Assembly (NCBI GenBank): GCA_046598395.1
Contig: JBKJIQ010000003.1
Coordinates: forward strand, 1-64,000
DNA length: 64,000 nt
DNA from: JAENVU01 sp046598395
GTDB taxonomy: Bacteria; Actinomycetota; Acidimicrobiia; IMCC26256; JAENVU01
Direction: 5' to 3'
Of the stretch, positions 34,020-42,825 are shown one piece after another (the stretch's first letter is position 1; the number at the start of each line of letters is the position of its first letter). Under the pieces are notes generated by a model. The model did not search any database. It was given only the letters and a program-made list of their open reading frames with translations, and was not told where the DNA came from. A program made the translations under genes and the position numbers.

Positions 34020-34790
34020 ATGAGCGACGAGCTGGACATGACGGGACGAGCGGTGCTCGTGACCGGGGGCGCACGAGGAATCGGGCGGGGCATCACCGAG
34101 GCGTTCCTGCGCGCCGGTGCAGCGGTCGCGATCTGCGGGCGGACCGAGCCCGACGAGATCCCAGCCGTCGAGGCTCACGCGGCGATCTTCATCGCCGCCG
34201 ACGTACGCGACCCCGACGCGGTCGACGCGCTCGTCACTGCGGTCGTCGCGGCGTTCGGCCGGCTCGACGTGCTGATCAACAACGCAGGCGGTTCACCCTC
34301 GGCCGACTCCGCGACGGCCTCACCCAAGTTCTCGCGGTCGATCATCGAGCTCAACCTGCTCGCGCCGTTGCTGTGCGCGCAGAGGGCGAACGCGGTGATG
34401 CAGACCCAAGCCGACGGCGGATCGATCATCAACATCGCGAGCGTCAGTGGTGTGCGACCGTCTCCGGGCACCGCGGCGTACGGCGCAGCCAAGGCCGGTG
34501 TGCTCAACCTCACGCAGACGCTCGCGCTCGACTACGCACCGAAGGTTCGGGTCAACGCAATCAGCGCGGGTCTTATCCGCACCGAGCAATCCCATCTTCA
34601 CTACGGCGACGAGGCCGGCATCGCCGCCGTCGGTGCGACGGTGCCATTGGGGCGTATGGGGACCCCAGACGACATCGCCGGCGCGTGCCGCTTCCTTGCC
34701 TCGCCGCTCGCGTCCTACATCTCGGGAGCAAATCTCTTGGTCCACGGCGGCGGCGAACGGCCCGCCTACCTCGACGCCGCGAGTACATGA
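34020..34790 (+). CDS. SDR oxidoreductase, Rv3549c-like
   Basis: A 256-residue SDR with T-G-G-A-R-G-I-G, N-N-A-G-G and the S...Y-G-A-A-K catalytic set (S-V-S-G-V-R-P-S-P-G-T-A-A-Y). It is likely an NAD(P)-dependent hydroxysteroid or hydroxyacyl-CoA dehydrogenase. In M. tuberculosis, Rv3549c is the SDR divergent from echA20; here the SDR has the same orientation towards echA20, but the DUF4143 ATPase lies between them. The start ATG 34020 gives full length. The amine oxidase gene begins 43 bp after its stop on the same strand. Confidence 0.8.
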   Translation: MSDELDMTGRAVLVTGGARGIGRGITEAFLRAGAAVAICGRTEPDEIPAVEAHAAIFIAADVRDPDAVDALVTAVVAAFGRLDVLINNAGGSPSADSATASPKFSRSIIELNLLAPLLCAQRANAVMQTQADGGSIINIASVSGVRPSPGTAAYGAAKAGVLNLTQTLALDYAPKVRVNAISAGLIRTEQSHLHYGDEAGIAAVGATVPLGRMGTPDDIAGACRFLASPLASYISGANLLVHGGGERPAYLDAAST

Positions 34791-34833
34791 CCCCGGGTTT
34801 GACACTCGGCGACCGGGTAGGGAGCATCGGGGC

Positions 34834-36729
34834 ATGACGCAGCCCCATCCCCTGGCCATGCTCACTGGTGACGAGATCTCGGCCGCGAGCCGGATTGTGC
34901 GTGCCGACGAGCGGTTCACCGAGGACGCGGGTTTCGTCCACGTCGTATTGCACGAGCCAGACAAGGTGGCATTGGCCGGCGGCGCGGTCGACCGTGAGGT
35001 ACGGATCGAGCTCGTGACCGGTCCGGGAGTCGGCGTCGACGAGGTGATCGTCTCCCTCGCCGGCGGCGCCGTCGTCAGCTGGGAGACCATCCCGAACGTC
35101 CGGCCGACCCTGCTGTTCGGTGAGGCGGTCAACGCGGTGTTCACCACCCGCGAACATCCCGAGTACGTCGCCGCACTCGCGCGGCGGGGCATCACCGACG
35201 TGAACCAAGTACAGATCGACCCCTGGCCGGCAGGCTCGTTCGGCTACGACGCCGAGACCGACCGCCGTATTGCTCGCTGCATCTCGTTCCTGCGGACCGA
35301 TCCGCAGGACAACGGCTACGCGCGGCCCATCGAAGGATTGATCGTCCACTTCGACCTCGGCCGCAACGAGGTCATCGAAGTGATCGACCACGGTCCGGTC
35401 ACGATGCCCACCGAACACGCGCGCTATTTCGCTCCGGATCACGCGCCGTTACGAACCGACCTCAAACCCATCGAGATCACCCAACCCGAAGGACCGAGTT
35501 TCACCGTCGACGGCAACCTAGTGCAGTGGCAGAAATGGTCGCTGCGCCTCACCTTCGATCCCTACGAGGGTCTCGTACTCCACCAGATCACGTACAACGA
35601 CGGCGGGCGCGAACGTCCGATCCTCCACCGAGCGTCGATCACCGAGATGGTCGTGCCGTACGGTGCGCCGGACGAGCTCCAAGGGTGGAAGAACGCGTTC
35701 GACGCGGGCGAGTGGGGGCTGGGCCGCATGACGCAATCGCTCACGCTCGGATGCGATTGCCTGGGCGAGATCCACTATTTCGACGCCACGCTCGCCCGCG
35801 AAGACGGCGAGCCGTACGTGATCGAGAACGCGATCTGTATGCACGAGGAGGACTACGGAATCCTCTGGAAGCACGTAGACCTGTGGGGCGGAACGAACGA
35901 GGTCCGGCGCAGTCGCCGGCTCGTGGTCAGTTTCATCTCCACGGTCGGAAACTACGAGTACGGCTTCTTTTGGTACTTCTACATGGACGGCAACATTCAG
36001 CTGGAGGTGAAGCTCACGGGCATCGTGTCGCCAATGGCGATCGAGCCGGGCACCGCACCGGAGTTCGCCAACGTGGTCGCACCAGGAGTCGCCGCACCAA
36101 ACCATCAGCACATGTTCAGCGCCCGTCTCGACTTCGATGTGGACGGTCCGATCAATGAGGTCTACGAGGTCGAGGCACAGCGTGTGCCGGCAGGGCCCGA
36201 CAACCCGTGGCTCAACGCGTTCCGGGCGCGGTCGACCCGGCTCGACTCGGAGCTCGTGGCACAACGCGACACCTTCTCGGCCACGTCACGCGCGTGGCGC
36301 ATCGTGAACCCCTCCGCGCGTAACGGCCTCGGCCAACCGACCGCGTACAAGTTGATCCCGACTATGAGCACACCGACGTTGCTTGCGCATCCGGAGTCGA
36401 GCGTGGGCCGGCGAGCCGGGTTCGCCCAGCACAACCTGTGGGTGACGCCGTACGCGGCCGACGAACGGCGCGCCGCGGGGAACTATCCGAACCAGTCGAG
36501 CGGTGGCGACGGTCTCCCGCGCTGGACCGCGGCCGATCGGTCGCTCGTTGATGCCGACGTGGTGGTCTGGTACTCCTTCGGGGTCACGCACTTCGTGCGA
36601 CCCGAGGATTGGCCGGTGATGCCAGTCGAATATACCGGGTTCCTGCTCACACCATTCGGCTTCTTCGATCGCAACCCCGCGCTCGACGTCCCGCCGTCGG
36701 GCTCGGGTCACTGCCACACCGACAAATAG
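34834..36729 (+). CDS. Copper-containing primary amine oxidase
   Basis: A 631-residue enzyme with all key residues of topaquinone amine oxidases. The cofactor Tyr is Y374 in N-Y-E-Y; copper ligands are H424 and H426 (N-H-Q-H) and H586 (V-T-H-F); the base is D290 in D-A-G-E-W-G-L-G. It oxidises primary amines to aldehydes, ammonia and peroxide. Size matches bacterial enzymes such as the Arthrobacter phenethylamine oxidase. ATG 34834 is the start that gives the full N-terminal domain. The 3' end overlaps the convergent broken Calx-beta gene by 22 bp. No signal peptide is visible. Confidence 0.93.
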   Translation: MTQPHPLAMLTGDEISAASRIVRADERFTEDAGFVHVVLHEPDKVALAGGAVDREVRIELVTGPGVGVDEVIVSLAGGAVVSWETIPNVRPTLLFGEAVNAVFTTREHPEYVAALARRGITDVNQVQIDPWPAGSFGYDAETDRRIARCISFLRTDPQDNGYARPIEGLIVHFDLGRNEVIEVIDHGPVTMPTEHARYFAPDHAPLRTDLKPIEITQPEGPSFTVDGNLVQWQKWSLRLTFDPYEGLVLHQITYNDGGRERPILHRASITEMVVPYGAPDELQGWKNAFDAGEWGLGRMTQSLTLGCDCLGEIHYFDATLAREDGEPYVIENAICMHEEDYGILWKHVDLWGGTNEVRRSRRLVVSFISTVGNYEYGFFWYFYMDGNIQLEVKLTGIVSPMAIEPGTAPEFANVVAPGVAAPNHQHMFSARLDFDVDGPINEVYEVEAQRVPAGPDNPWLNAFRARSTRLDSELVAQRDTFSATSRAWRIVNPSARNGLGQPTAYKLIPTMSTPTLLAHPESSVGRRAGFAQHNLWVTPYAADERRAAGNYPNQSSGGDGLPRWTAADRSLVDADVVVWYSFGVTHFVRPEDWPVMPVEYTGFLLTPFGFFDRNPALDVPPSGSGHCHTDK

Positions 36730-38824
36730 ACAAAAACGTAGGGATAGCTCTTCCCATTCGCGCGCCAAACGACGGTTGAACCCCGCGCCGGACGACTAGG
36801 CCACGCCTCCATCACCTGCGGACAGCTCAAGGTCGCCACGTCGTCATCGAGGATTCGTCCCGTGGCGTGGTCGCGGTCGGTAGGAATGCCTGATGTGGCG
36901 GTTCCGGTGACCCTCACCGCGAATGTCTCGCTGGCTTCAACTGAGGTATCACCCTTGACCGGAACCGAGATCTTTGCCGTCACACCCCCGGCCGCGATCG
37001 ACACGGTGCCCTGCTTGGCGGTGTAATCCGTTCCGGACGTGGCACTGCCGTTGGCGGTCTCATATGTGATCGGCGTCGTCGTACCGCTCGGCGCAGACAG
37101 CGTCACAGTGAACACGGCGTTCGCGGTACCGCTGTTGCCCTCCACGATCGTGGCGTCGCCCACCGACACCACCAGTGAATTGGTGGCGTCATCATCGTGG
37201 ATCGAGCCGGTTGCCTGCGCGGTCCCGATGTCGTAGCCACCCGAAACGCGGTTGATGATCAGGCCCAGGTCTTCGTCGCCTTCAAGGACTGCGTCACCGC
37301 TCACCGCGACCGCGATGATCCCGGTGGACTTGTTCGCGCCGATGTTGAGCACCCCGGACTTCGCGGTGTAGTCGCTGCCCGCGGTCGCGGTTCCGTCGGC
37401 CGTTGTGTAGTTGACGCTGGTGGTGCCGACACTGGGCCGAGTCAACGGACCGTGAACTTCATGGTGTGCGTCGTCGCCGTCTTGCCTTCATAGGTCGAGG
37501 CGTCCGCGACGTAGAGCGTCGGCGTATCCGGGACGAACGTGGCGTTCACGGTGGTGATGCCATTGACCGTCGACGCGCAGGATGCCGCGGAACCAGTGCA
37601 GCCGCCGCTCCAATGGTCGAAGTGGTAACCGGCGTTCGCCGTGGCGTCGAGCGCAACCGCGGTCCCGGAGTCGACCGACGTGAAGCAGGAGGCACCACAG
37701 TCGATCTCACCCGGGTTCGCGTTCGCGGTGCCGCTGCTCGACACGGTGCCACCGGCGGTCGACGCGATCGGTCCGGTGAGCACGTTCACATTCAACGTCG
37801 ATCGGTTGAGCGCAGCCGCGAGATTCGCCGACACCATCTGGCGAGCGATCATCGGACCGACGAAGTTGCTGCAATTGTTGGGATCGCCCGCCGTCTCGTT
37901 GCACGTGATGGAGTTGTCCACCGGATCGACGGGGCCGGTGTACTGATACGTCTCGGTCACCGTGATCGACGCCCGATCGCCAGCGTCGATCGGGTCCGGC
38001 GGCTCTTGTTCAAGGCCTCGGTTCGTACCGGGATCGGGCTGGAAGAGCTCTGCGATGCTCGAGATCTGGGAGTTGTTGATGGCGTTCTGGATCTCGGGGT
38101 CGGTAACGAGCAACTGATTCACGTCCACCGCGTTCGGGCTCGACGCTTGATACTTCACGACCCACACTCCATCTTGGAACTGGGGCTCCGCGGGCTGGGG
38201 CGGCACTGCGGGGGCGATCGTGGTCTGCACCTGCTCGCCGGTCGGCGTCGCCACGATCGATGGCACCACGGCCGGAACGCTCGGGATCGGGTAGAAGTTT
38301 CCTTGGGTGCTGCCTCCGTAGGGAGTGAGCACGCCCGTCGAACCCGTCGAGAAACCACCCAGGTCACACAGCCACGAGTAACGCTGCATCCCGGCGTTGC
38401 CGTTGACGTGAATGCCGAAGTGGTTGACCTGACCGATCGGGGTCTTCGCGCTCCACGCTCCGTTGGAATACGCGGCGACGAATCGCACGATCACTCCGGT
38501 GTGACCGTTCGAAAACGTCGTGTTGGTAAACGTGTGCGAGTTGCCGTAGGGGTTCGGATACCCCGGGCTGCCCGGCCACGTGTACGTGATCTGGGTGTCG
38601 GTGATGTCTTCGATTTCAACTTCGAAGCCCTCACACTCCTTGTCCGTCCCGTTCGGTACATCGAAGTTCGTCGCGTACCCGAGCACAGCGGGCGGCGACG
38701 CGTGGGCGGTTCGAACGGTCGCGCGTTCATGCGAATCGTATTGTTCGTCACCGGGCCCCCAGAGGTTGAATGTCCATCGTTGCGTGCCGGGCATCGTCGC
38801 AGCCGTCGGTGCAACTGAATCCAC
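36708..38824 (-). pseudogene. Calx-beta domain surface protein, split by frameshift, N-terminus missing
   Basis: Two frames form one protein. The first (37442-38824) holds a domain with several cysteines, a proline-rich linker and a bacterial repeat-type G-x-H-F-D-H-W-S-G-G-C; it ends inside a Calx-beta domain (...T-M-K-F-T-V-R, stop). The second (36708-37445) continues that same domain (T-R-P-S-V-G-T-T-S-V-N-Y) and adds another Calx-beta domain. A single missing T near 37443 explains the break. No signal peptide exists upstream: the frame starts at GTG 38824, only 12 bp after ipdF. It is likely the remainder of an extracellular adhesin-like gene. Confidence 0.75.
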
Positions 38825-38836
38825 CAGTGACGGCTC

Positions 38837-39625
38837 CTACGGGTGCTGGCTACTCACGCTCACGACTTCGCCGGTCATGTAGCTCGAGTAGTCCGACGCG
38901 AGGAAGACGATCACGTTGGCGATCTCCCACGGCGCCGCGGCGCGGCCGAAGGCTTCGCGCGCGGTCAACTCTTCCAACACCTCGTCGCTCGTCACCTTGG
39001 AGAGGAACGGGTGCATCGCAAGCGATGGCGCAACTGCGTTGACGCGCACGCCGTACAACGCGGCCTCCACCGCCGCGCAGCGGGTGAGCGCCATGACCCC
39101 GGCCTTCGCGGCGGCGTAGTGCGCCTGGCCGCGTTGCGCGCGCCAGCCGAGTACCGACGCATTGTTCACGACCACCCCCGCGTGGCGAGGCTGCATGTGG
39201 CGCAGCGCGGCGCGCACGCACCGGAAGGTTCCGTTGAGCGTGACGTCGAGCACCTTCATCCACTGCTCGTCGGTCATGTCGACGAGGTCGGCAGTGCCGC
39301 CAAGCCCCGCGTTGTTCACGACAATGTCGACTTCACCCACCGCGGCGACCGCACCTGCGAACATCGCCTGCACCTGATCCTCGACCGTCACATCGCAGGG
39401 GAGGGCTACCGCGACACCATCTCCGAGCTGCTCGGCCGACTCCGCCAGGCGCCGCTCATGCGCGTCGCTGATCACAACGGTCGCACCTTCGGCGATACAT
39501 CGCTCGGCAGTCGCGAACCCGATGCCGGTGCCCGCGGCCGCGGTCACCAACACCCGCTTGCCGGCGAGCAACCCGTGACCGGACGGGGGTCCCGGCGCGG
39601 AGGACTGGTCGGACGACTCGAGCAT
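38837..39625 (-). CDS. ipdF: IpdF-like SDR (5-hydroxy HIP-CoA dehydrogenase)
   Basis: A 262-residue SDR. The cofactor loop T-A-A-A-G-T-G-I-G has the unusual spacing seen in mycobacterial IpdF (Rv3559c). N-N-A-G-L-G-G, N-N-A-S-V-L-G-W-R-A-Q and Y-A-A-A-K supply the catalytic part. The ending Y-S-S-Y-M-T-G-E-V-V-S-V-S-S is also IpdF-like. It oxidises the ring hydroxyl of HIP-CoA. The start ATG 39625 directly follows the fadE30 stop codon, as fadE30 and ipdF are neighbours in M. tuberculosis too. The following gene on this strand is the broken Calx-beta protein. Confidence 0.87.
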   Translation of the reverse strand: MLESSDQSSAPGPPSGHGLLAGKRVLVTAAAGTGIGFATAERCIAEGATVVISDAHERRLAESAEQLGDGVAVALPCDVTVEDQVQAMFAGAVAAVGEVDIVVNNAGLGGTADLVDMTDEQWMKVLDVTLNGTFRCVRAALRHMQPRHAGVVVNNASVLGWRAQRGQAHYAAAKAGVMALTRCAAVEAALYGVRVNAVAPSLAMHPFLSKVTSDEVLEELTAREAFGRAAAPWEIANVIVFLASDYSSYMTGEVVSVSSQHP

Positions 39626-40810
39626 CTATTTCACCTTTGGTTCGGGCGGTAGGCCGAGGACCCGCTCGCCGATGATGTTGCGCTGTATCTGGTTGGATCC
39701 GCCATAGATCGTGTCAGCGCGCGTGTAGAGAAACATGCGTTGGGTCAACGCGAGGTCGTACGGAAGCGCGTCGCCAATCTGGGACCACGGCCCCTGGATA
39801 TCCATCGCGAGCTCACCCATGCGGCGATGCAGCCCCGCCCAGAACAGCTTGCCGATCGACGTCTCGCGAGTGACTTCTCCGCGGCCCATTGCGGTGAGGC
39901 CGCGCAGGGCCGTGTACCGCATGATCTCGAGCTCGATCCATGCTTGCGCCAACCGTTGCCGAATCACAGGGTCGTTGGCGATCCCTCGCTCACGCGCCAC
40001 GGCCACCATCTCGTGCCACTCGTTGACGAAGTTGAGCTGCTGGCCGAGCGTGAGCGCGCCGCGTTCGAACGCCAGCGTGCCCATCGCGACTTTCCAACCG
40101 CCGTTCACCTCTCCGATCACGTTCTCGGCCGGGGTGCGCGCCGCGTCGAAGAAGACCTCGTTGAACTCCGACGTTCCGGTGATCTGCTCGATCGGCCGCG
40201 TCTCGATACCGGCCTGATCCATCGGGACGAGGAGATACGAAATACCGCGGTGACGCGGCGCCTCGCGGTCGGTACGGGCGAGCACGAAGCACCACTGGGC
40301 CCAGTGCGCGAGTGAGGTCCAGACCTTCTGACCGTCGATCACCCACTCGTCGCCATCGAGCACCGCTCGGGTCGAGAGGTTCGCCAGATCCGAGCCCGCA
40401 TTCGGTTCGGAGTAACCCTGGCACCAGAGCTCCTCGCCACTCGCGATCGCTGGAAGAAACCGAGCGCGTTGGGCATCGGTGCCGTAGTGCAGGATCGTGG
40501 GCCCGATCAATCCCTCACCCACGAGTCCCACCCGCCCCGGGCCACCCGCACGTGCGTACTCCTCGTAGAAAATTACCTGTTCGAGCAGCGTTGCATCGCG
40601 CCCGCCGTATTCACGCGGCCACGACAGGCATGTCCATCCCGCCGCGCCCAGCGCGCGTTCCCACGCGTGGCGTTCCTCGAAGAGCGCGTGCTCGTCACCG
40701 GGTCCACCGCGCCCGCGTACAACGCGGAACTCGCCCTCGAGGTGCGACACCAGCCAGTCGCGGGCTTGCGCGCGAAACGCGTCGTGCTCGGCCGAGAAGT
40801 GCAGGTCCAT
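39626..40810 (-). CDS. fadE30: FadE30-like acyl-CoA dehydrogenase
   Basis: A 394-residue ACAD: L-W-C-Q-G-Y-S-E-P-N-A-G-S-D-L-A and G-Q-K-V-W-T-S-L-A-H form the FAD and substrate sites, and the C-terminus has T-I-Y-G-G-S-N-Q-I-Q-R-N, with Gly in place of the usual catalytic Glu. Y-E-E-Y-A-R-A and I-T-G-T-S-E-F-N-E-V-F-F-D are close to M. tuberculosis FadE30 (Rv3560c), which dehydrogenates the propionyl side chain of HIP-CoA. ATG 40810 lies 6 bp after the fae stop. The fae-fadE30-ipdF order is unusual; the fadE30-ipdF order is conserved. Confidence 0.86.
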   Translation of the reverse strand: MDLHFSAEHDAFRAQARDWLVSHLEGEFRVVRGRGGPGDEHALFEERHAWERALGAAGWTCLSWPREYGGRDATLLEQVIFYEEYARAGGPGRVGLVGEGLIGPTILHYGTDAQRARFLPAIASGEELWCQGYSEPNAGSDLANLSTRAVLDGDEWVIDGQKVWTSLAHWAQWCFVLARTDREAPRHRGISYLLVPMDQAGIETRPIEQITGTSEFNEVFFDAARTPAENVIGEVNGGWKVAMGTLAFERGALTLGQQLNFVNEWHEMVAVARERGIANDPVIRQRLAQAWIELEIMRYTALRGLTAMGRGEVTRETSIGKLFWAGLHRRMGELAMDIQGPWSQIGDALPYDLALTQRMFLYTRADTIYGGSNQIQRNIIGERVLGLPPEPKVK

Positions 40811-40816
40811 CGCGGG

Positions 40817-41311
40817 TCAGCGCGGCCGGTAGAACGGGTTCCACGGGTCCATTCGTGCGTGGAGCACTTCCTCGACGGGCGGGTCGCCCCGAACGCCGGC
40901 GAGCAGGGCGAGGCACACCGATCGACGGTTGTTCTCGAAGACCGCCTTGGCATCGGCGGCGTTGGGATTGACCCAAACCGCGGCAATCAACAGCAGCTTG
41001 CCCACCCGATCCACCGGAATGATCTCATCCGCCAGCGCATCCGCCACACCCGCCGCGACCCCCGCTTGCGCTGCGCCCCAGGTCATCTCGGCGTGGCGTT
41101 CGCCCGTGATACCGGCCTTGTTGACGAAGAGCGTGGGCGGCTGGACCAGCAATCCTGGCTGGATGACCGCAACGAACGGCGCGTGACCGCGCGATGGCGA
41201 CGCCAGCGCCGAGGCCCACGCGGTCCCCACCGGCCCGGAGCGTTCGCCGAGCACGGTGTTGACGTGAGCGGCCTCATTGCCGTCACCGATGAAGCTCTCC
41301 CCGATCTGCAC
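40817..41311 (-). CDS. fae: Formaldehyde-activating enzyme (Fae) homologue
   Basis: A 164-residue protein, the usual Fae length. It begins I-G-E-S-F-I-G-D-G-N-E-A-A-H, where H16 matches the catalytic His of Methylobacterium Fae. G-P-V-G-T-A-W-A, N-K-A-G-I and F-V-N-K segments follow, and W-G-A-A-Q-A-G-V-A matches F-G-P-A-Q. True Fae couples formaldehyde to tetrahydromethanopterin, but no other gene of that cofactor pathway is in the window, so the role here is open. GTG 41311 is the chosen start; it overlaps the membrane-protein stop by 29 bp. The fadE30 gene starts 6 bp after its stop. Confidence 0.85.
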   Translation of the reverse strand: MQIGESFIGDGNEAAHVNTVLGERSGPVGTAWASALASPSRGHAPFVAVIQPGLLVQPPTLFVNKAGITGERHAEMTWGAAQAGVAAGVADALADEIIPVDRVGKLLLIAAVWVNPNAADAKAVFENNRRSVCLALLAGVRGDPPVEEVLHARMDPWNPFYRPR

Positions 41312-41771
41312 CGCTGCATGCTGCCAGACGGCGACGCGCCCGGGCGAGTAGCGCGGTGACCGTGGCGGCCAGCGCCACCCCTGCGGCAAGTTCGGTCCGC
41401 AGCCCTTCTGGCGACTCTCGCTGGATCTGCTGGTGCAACCGGTCCACCCACCCCGGCAATGGATTCACGCCGAAGAAGAACTCGCCGGGCTTGTCCGAAT
41501 CCAAGATCGCGGCGCCGGCCATGCCCGCCAGAAGGGCCCGACGGGGCGGGACCCCGGCGACCGTGACCAACGCGACCGTTGCCAATCCGAGCAATCCGTC
41601 TCGTTTCGCAACGGCATAGAAGCCGTCCTTGCCGAGTTGAGAATTCCCCCAGTGCGGGGTCATATCCATGATGACGTGCGTCGCGAACCCCACGCCGAAG
41701 GCGGCGACCGGCCGCCGCCGACACAGGCTCCCCGCAATCGCTCCGGCAAGCACGTGATTGGTAATGAACAT
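41283..41771 (-). CDS. Small membrane protein of unknown function
   Basis: A 162-residue protein with about four hydrophobic segments. It starts M-F-I-T-N-H-V-L-A-G-A-I-A-G and continues with H-V-I-M-D-M-T-P-H-W-G, a histidine- and aspartate-rich segment reminiscent of YdjM/metal-dependent membrane hydrolases with conserved H-x-x-x-D. This suggests a membrane-bound hydrolase, with low certainty. ATG 41771 is the best start. The end overlaps fae by 29 bp, so it is the first gene of the fae-fadE30-ipdF run. It is divergent from the LLM gene with 67 bp between starts. Confidence 0.6.
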   Translation of the reverse strand: MFITNHVLAGAIAGSLCRRRPVAAFGVGFATHVIMDMTPHWGNSQLGKDGFYAVAKRDGLLGLATVALVTVAGVPPRRALLAGMAGAAILDSDKPGEFFFGVNPLPGWVDRLHQQIQRESPEGLRTELAAGVALAATVTALLARARRRLAACSGADRGELHR

Positions 41772-41838
41772 CGCTTCGGTAGTGTGCCGCGCCAGGTCCA
41801 CCCCTCGGACCATGCTCGCCCCGTCAACGGAGGAACCC

Positions 41839-42594
41839 ATGAAGTTCAAGGTCGGAGTGCAGCTTCATCCCCAGGTCGGAACCGTCGACGAACTCCGTGC
41901 CGCGTGGAAAGCTGCCGATGCGTTGGGCGCCGACAGCATCTGGATTTGGGACCACTTCTTCCCGCTGTACGGCAACCCCGATGCCAACCACTACGAGGCG
42001 TACACCCTCCTCGCGGCGATGGCCGTCGACACCGAACACGCGCGTATCGGCGCACTCGTCACCTGTAACTCGTACCGCAACCCGCAACTACTCGCCGACA
42101 TGTCACGCACGATCGATCTTCTGAGTCACGGCCGCTTCGTGCTCGGTATCGGATCAGGTTGGTTCGAGCGTGACTACACCGAGTACGGCTACGACTTCGG
42201 GACCGCAGGTGGACGCCTCGCGCAACTCGGCGCGGCGCTGCCGGTCATCGCCGACCGCCTCGGCGCGCTCGTCCCGCCGCCTGATGGCGACCTGCCGATT
42301 CTCATCGGCGGCTCCGGCGAAAAAGTCACCCTCAAACTCGTAGCGGAGCACGCCGACGCGTGGAACACGTTCGGCCCGCCCGACAACTTCGCGAAGAAGA
42401 ACGCAGTGCTCAACGACTGGTGCCAAAAGTTGGGGCGCGCGCCGCACGAGATTGAACGGACCGTCGCGATCCAACCGCAAGAGGTGGGTGACATCGACGC
42501 CTACATCGCAGCAGGGGTCGAGCACTTCATCGTGATGGTGGGTGCGCCGTACGACCTCGCGCCGCTCGAGAACCTCATCGCCGCGCGGGGTTGA
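41839..42594 (+). CDS. LLM-class F420-dependent oxidoreductase
   Basis: A 251-residue luciferase-like (beta/alpha)8 protein. It starts K-V-G-V-Q-L-H-P-Q; W-I-W-D-H-F, V-L-G-I-G-S-G-W and P-I-L-I-G-G-S-G-E are the typical cofactor-pocket segments of TIGR-type F420 oxidoreductases. GGAGG sits 7 nt before ATG 41839. It is shorter than other LLM proteins (about 280-330), with a compact insertion loop. Substrate unknown. A second, unrelated-context LLM gene is at 14852. Confidence 0.82.
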   Translation: MKFKVGVQLHPQVGTVDELRAAWKAADALGADSIWIWDHFFPLYGNPDANHYEAYTLLAAMAVDTEHARIGALVTCNSYRNPQLLADMSRTIDLLSHGRFVLGIGSGWFERDYTEYGYDFGTAGGRLAQLGAALPVIADRLGALVPPPDGDLPILIGGSGEKVTLKLVAEHADAWNTFGPPDNFAKKNAVLNDWCQKLGRAPHEIERTVAIQPQEVGDIDAYIAAGVEHFIVMVGAPYDLAPLENLIAARG

Positions 42595-42825
42595 CCTCGC
42601 ACGAGCAGATTGACCCGGTGGCACCGGACGCATCGCACCTTCCGTGAAGCCGATCGCGCGCTCCGCGCGAAACGGGCAAAGATTCGCGACTTGCTCGACT
42701 GGTTCGATACCTCCCGCTTGCCTCACCGCAGCGCACGCGCTATCAAATTGACCCGGCCAAGGTCTCGAAGTCGTGCGTCGGAGTCAGGCGCGACACCTTG
42801 CTCGGAACCGAGTCTCAAGGACGTG

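Noticed and set aside
42610..42825. In-frame extension upstream of the sortase
   Set aside because: Would give a long Arg-rich tail before the membrane helix; ATG 42826 gives a normal sortase layout, so the extension was left out.
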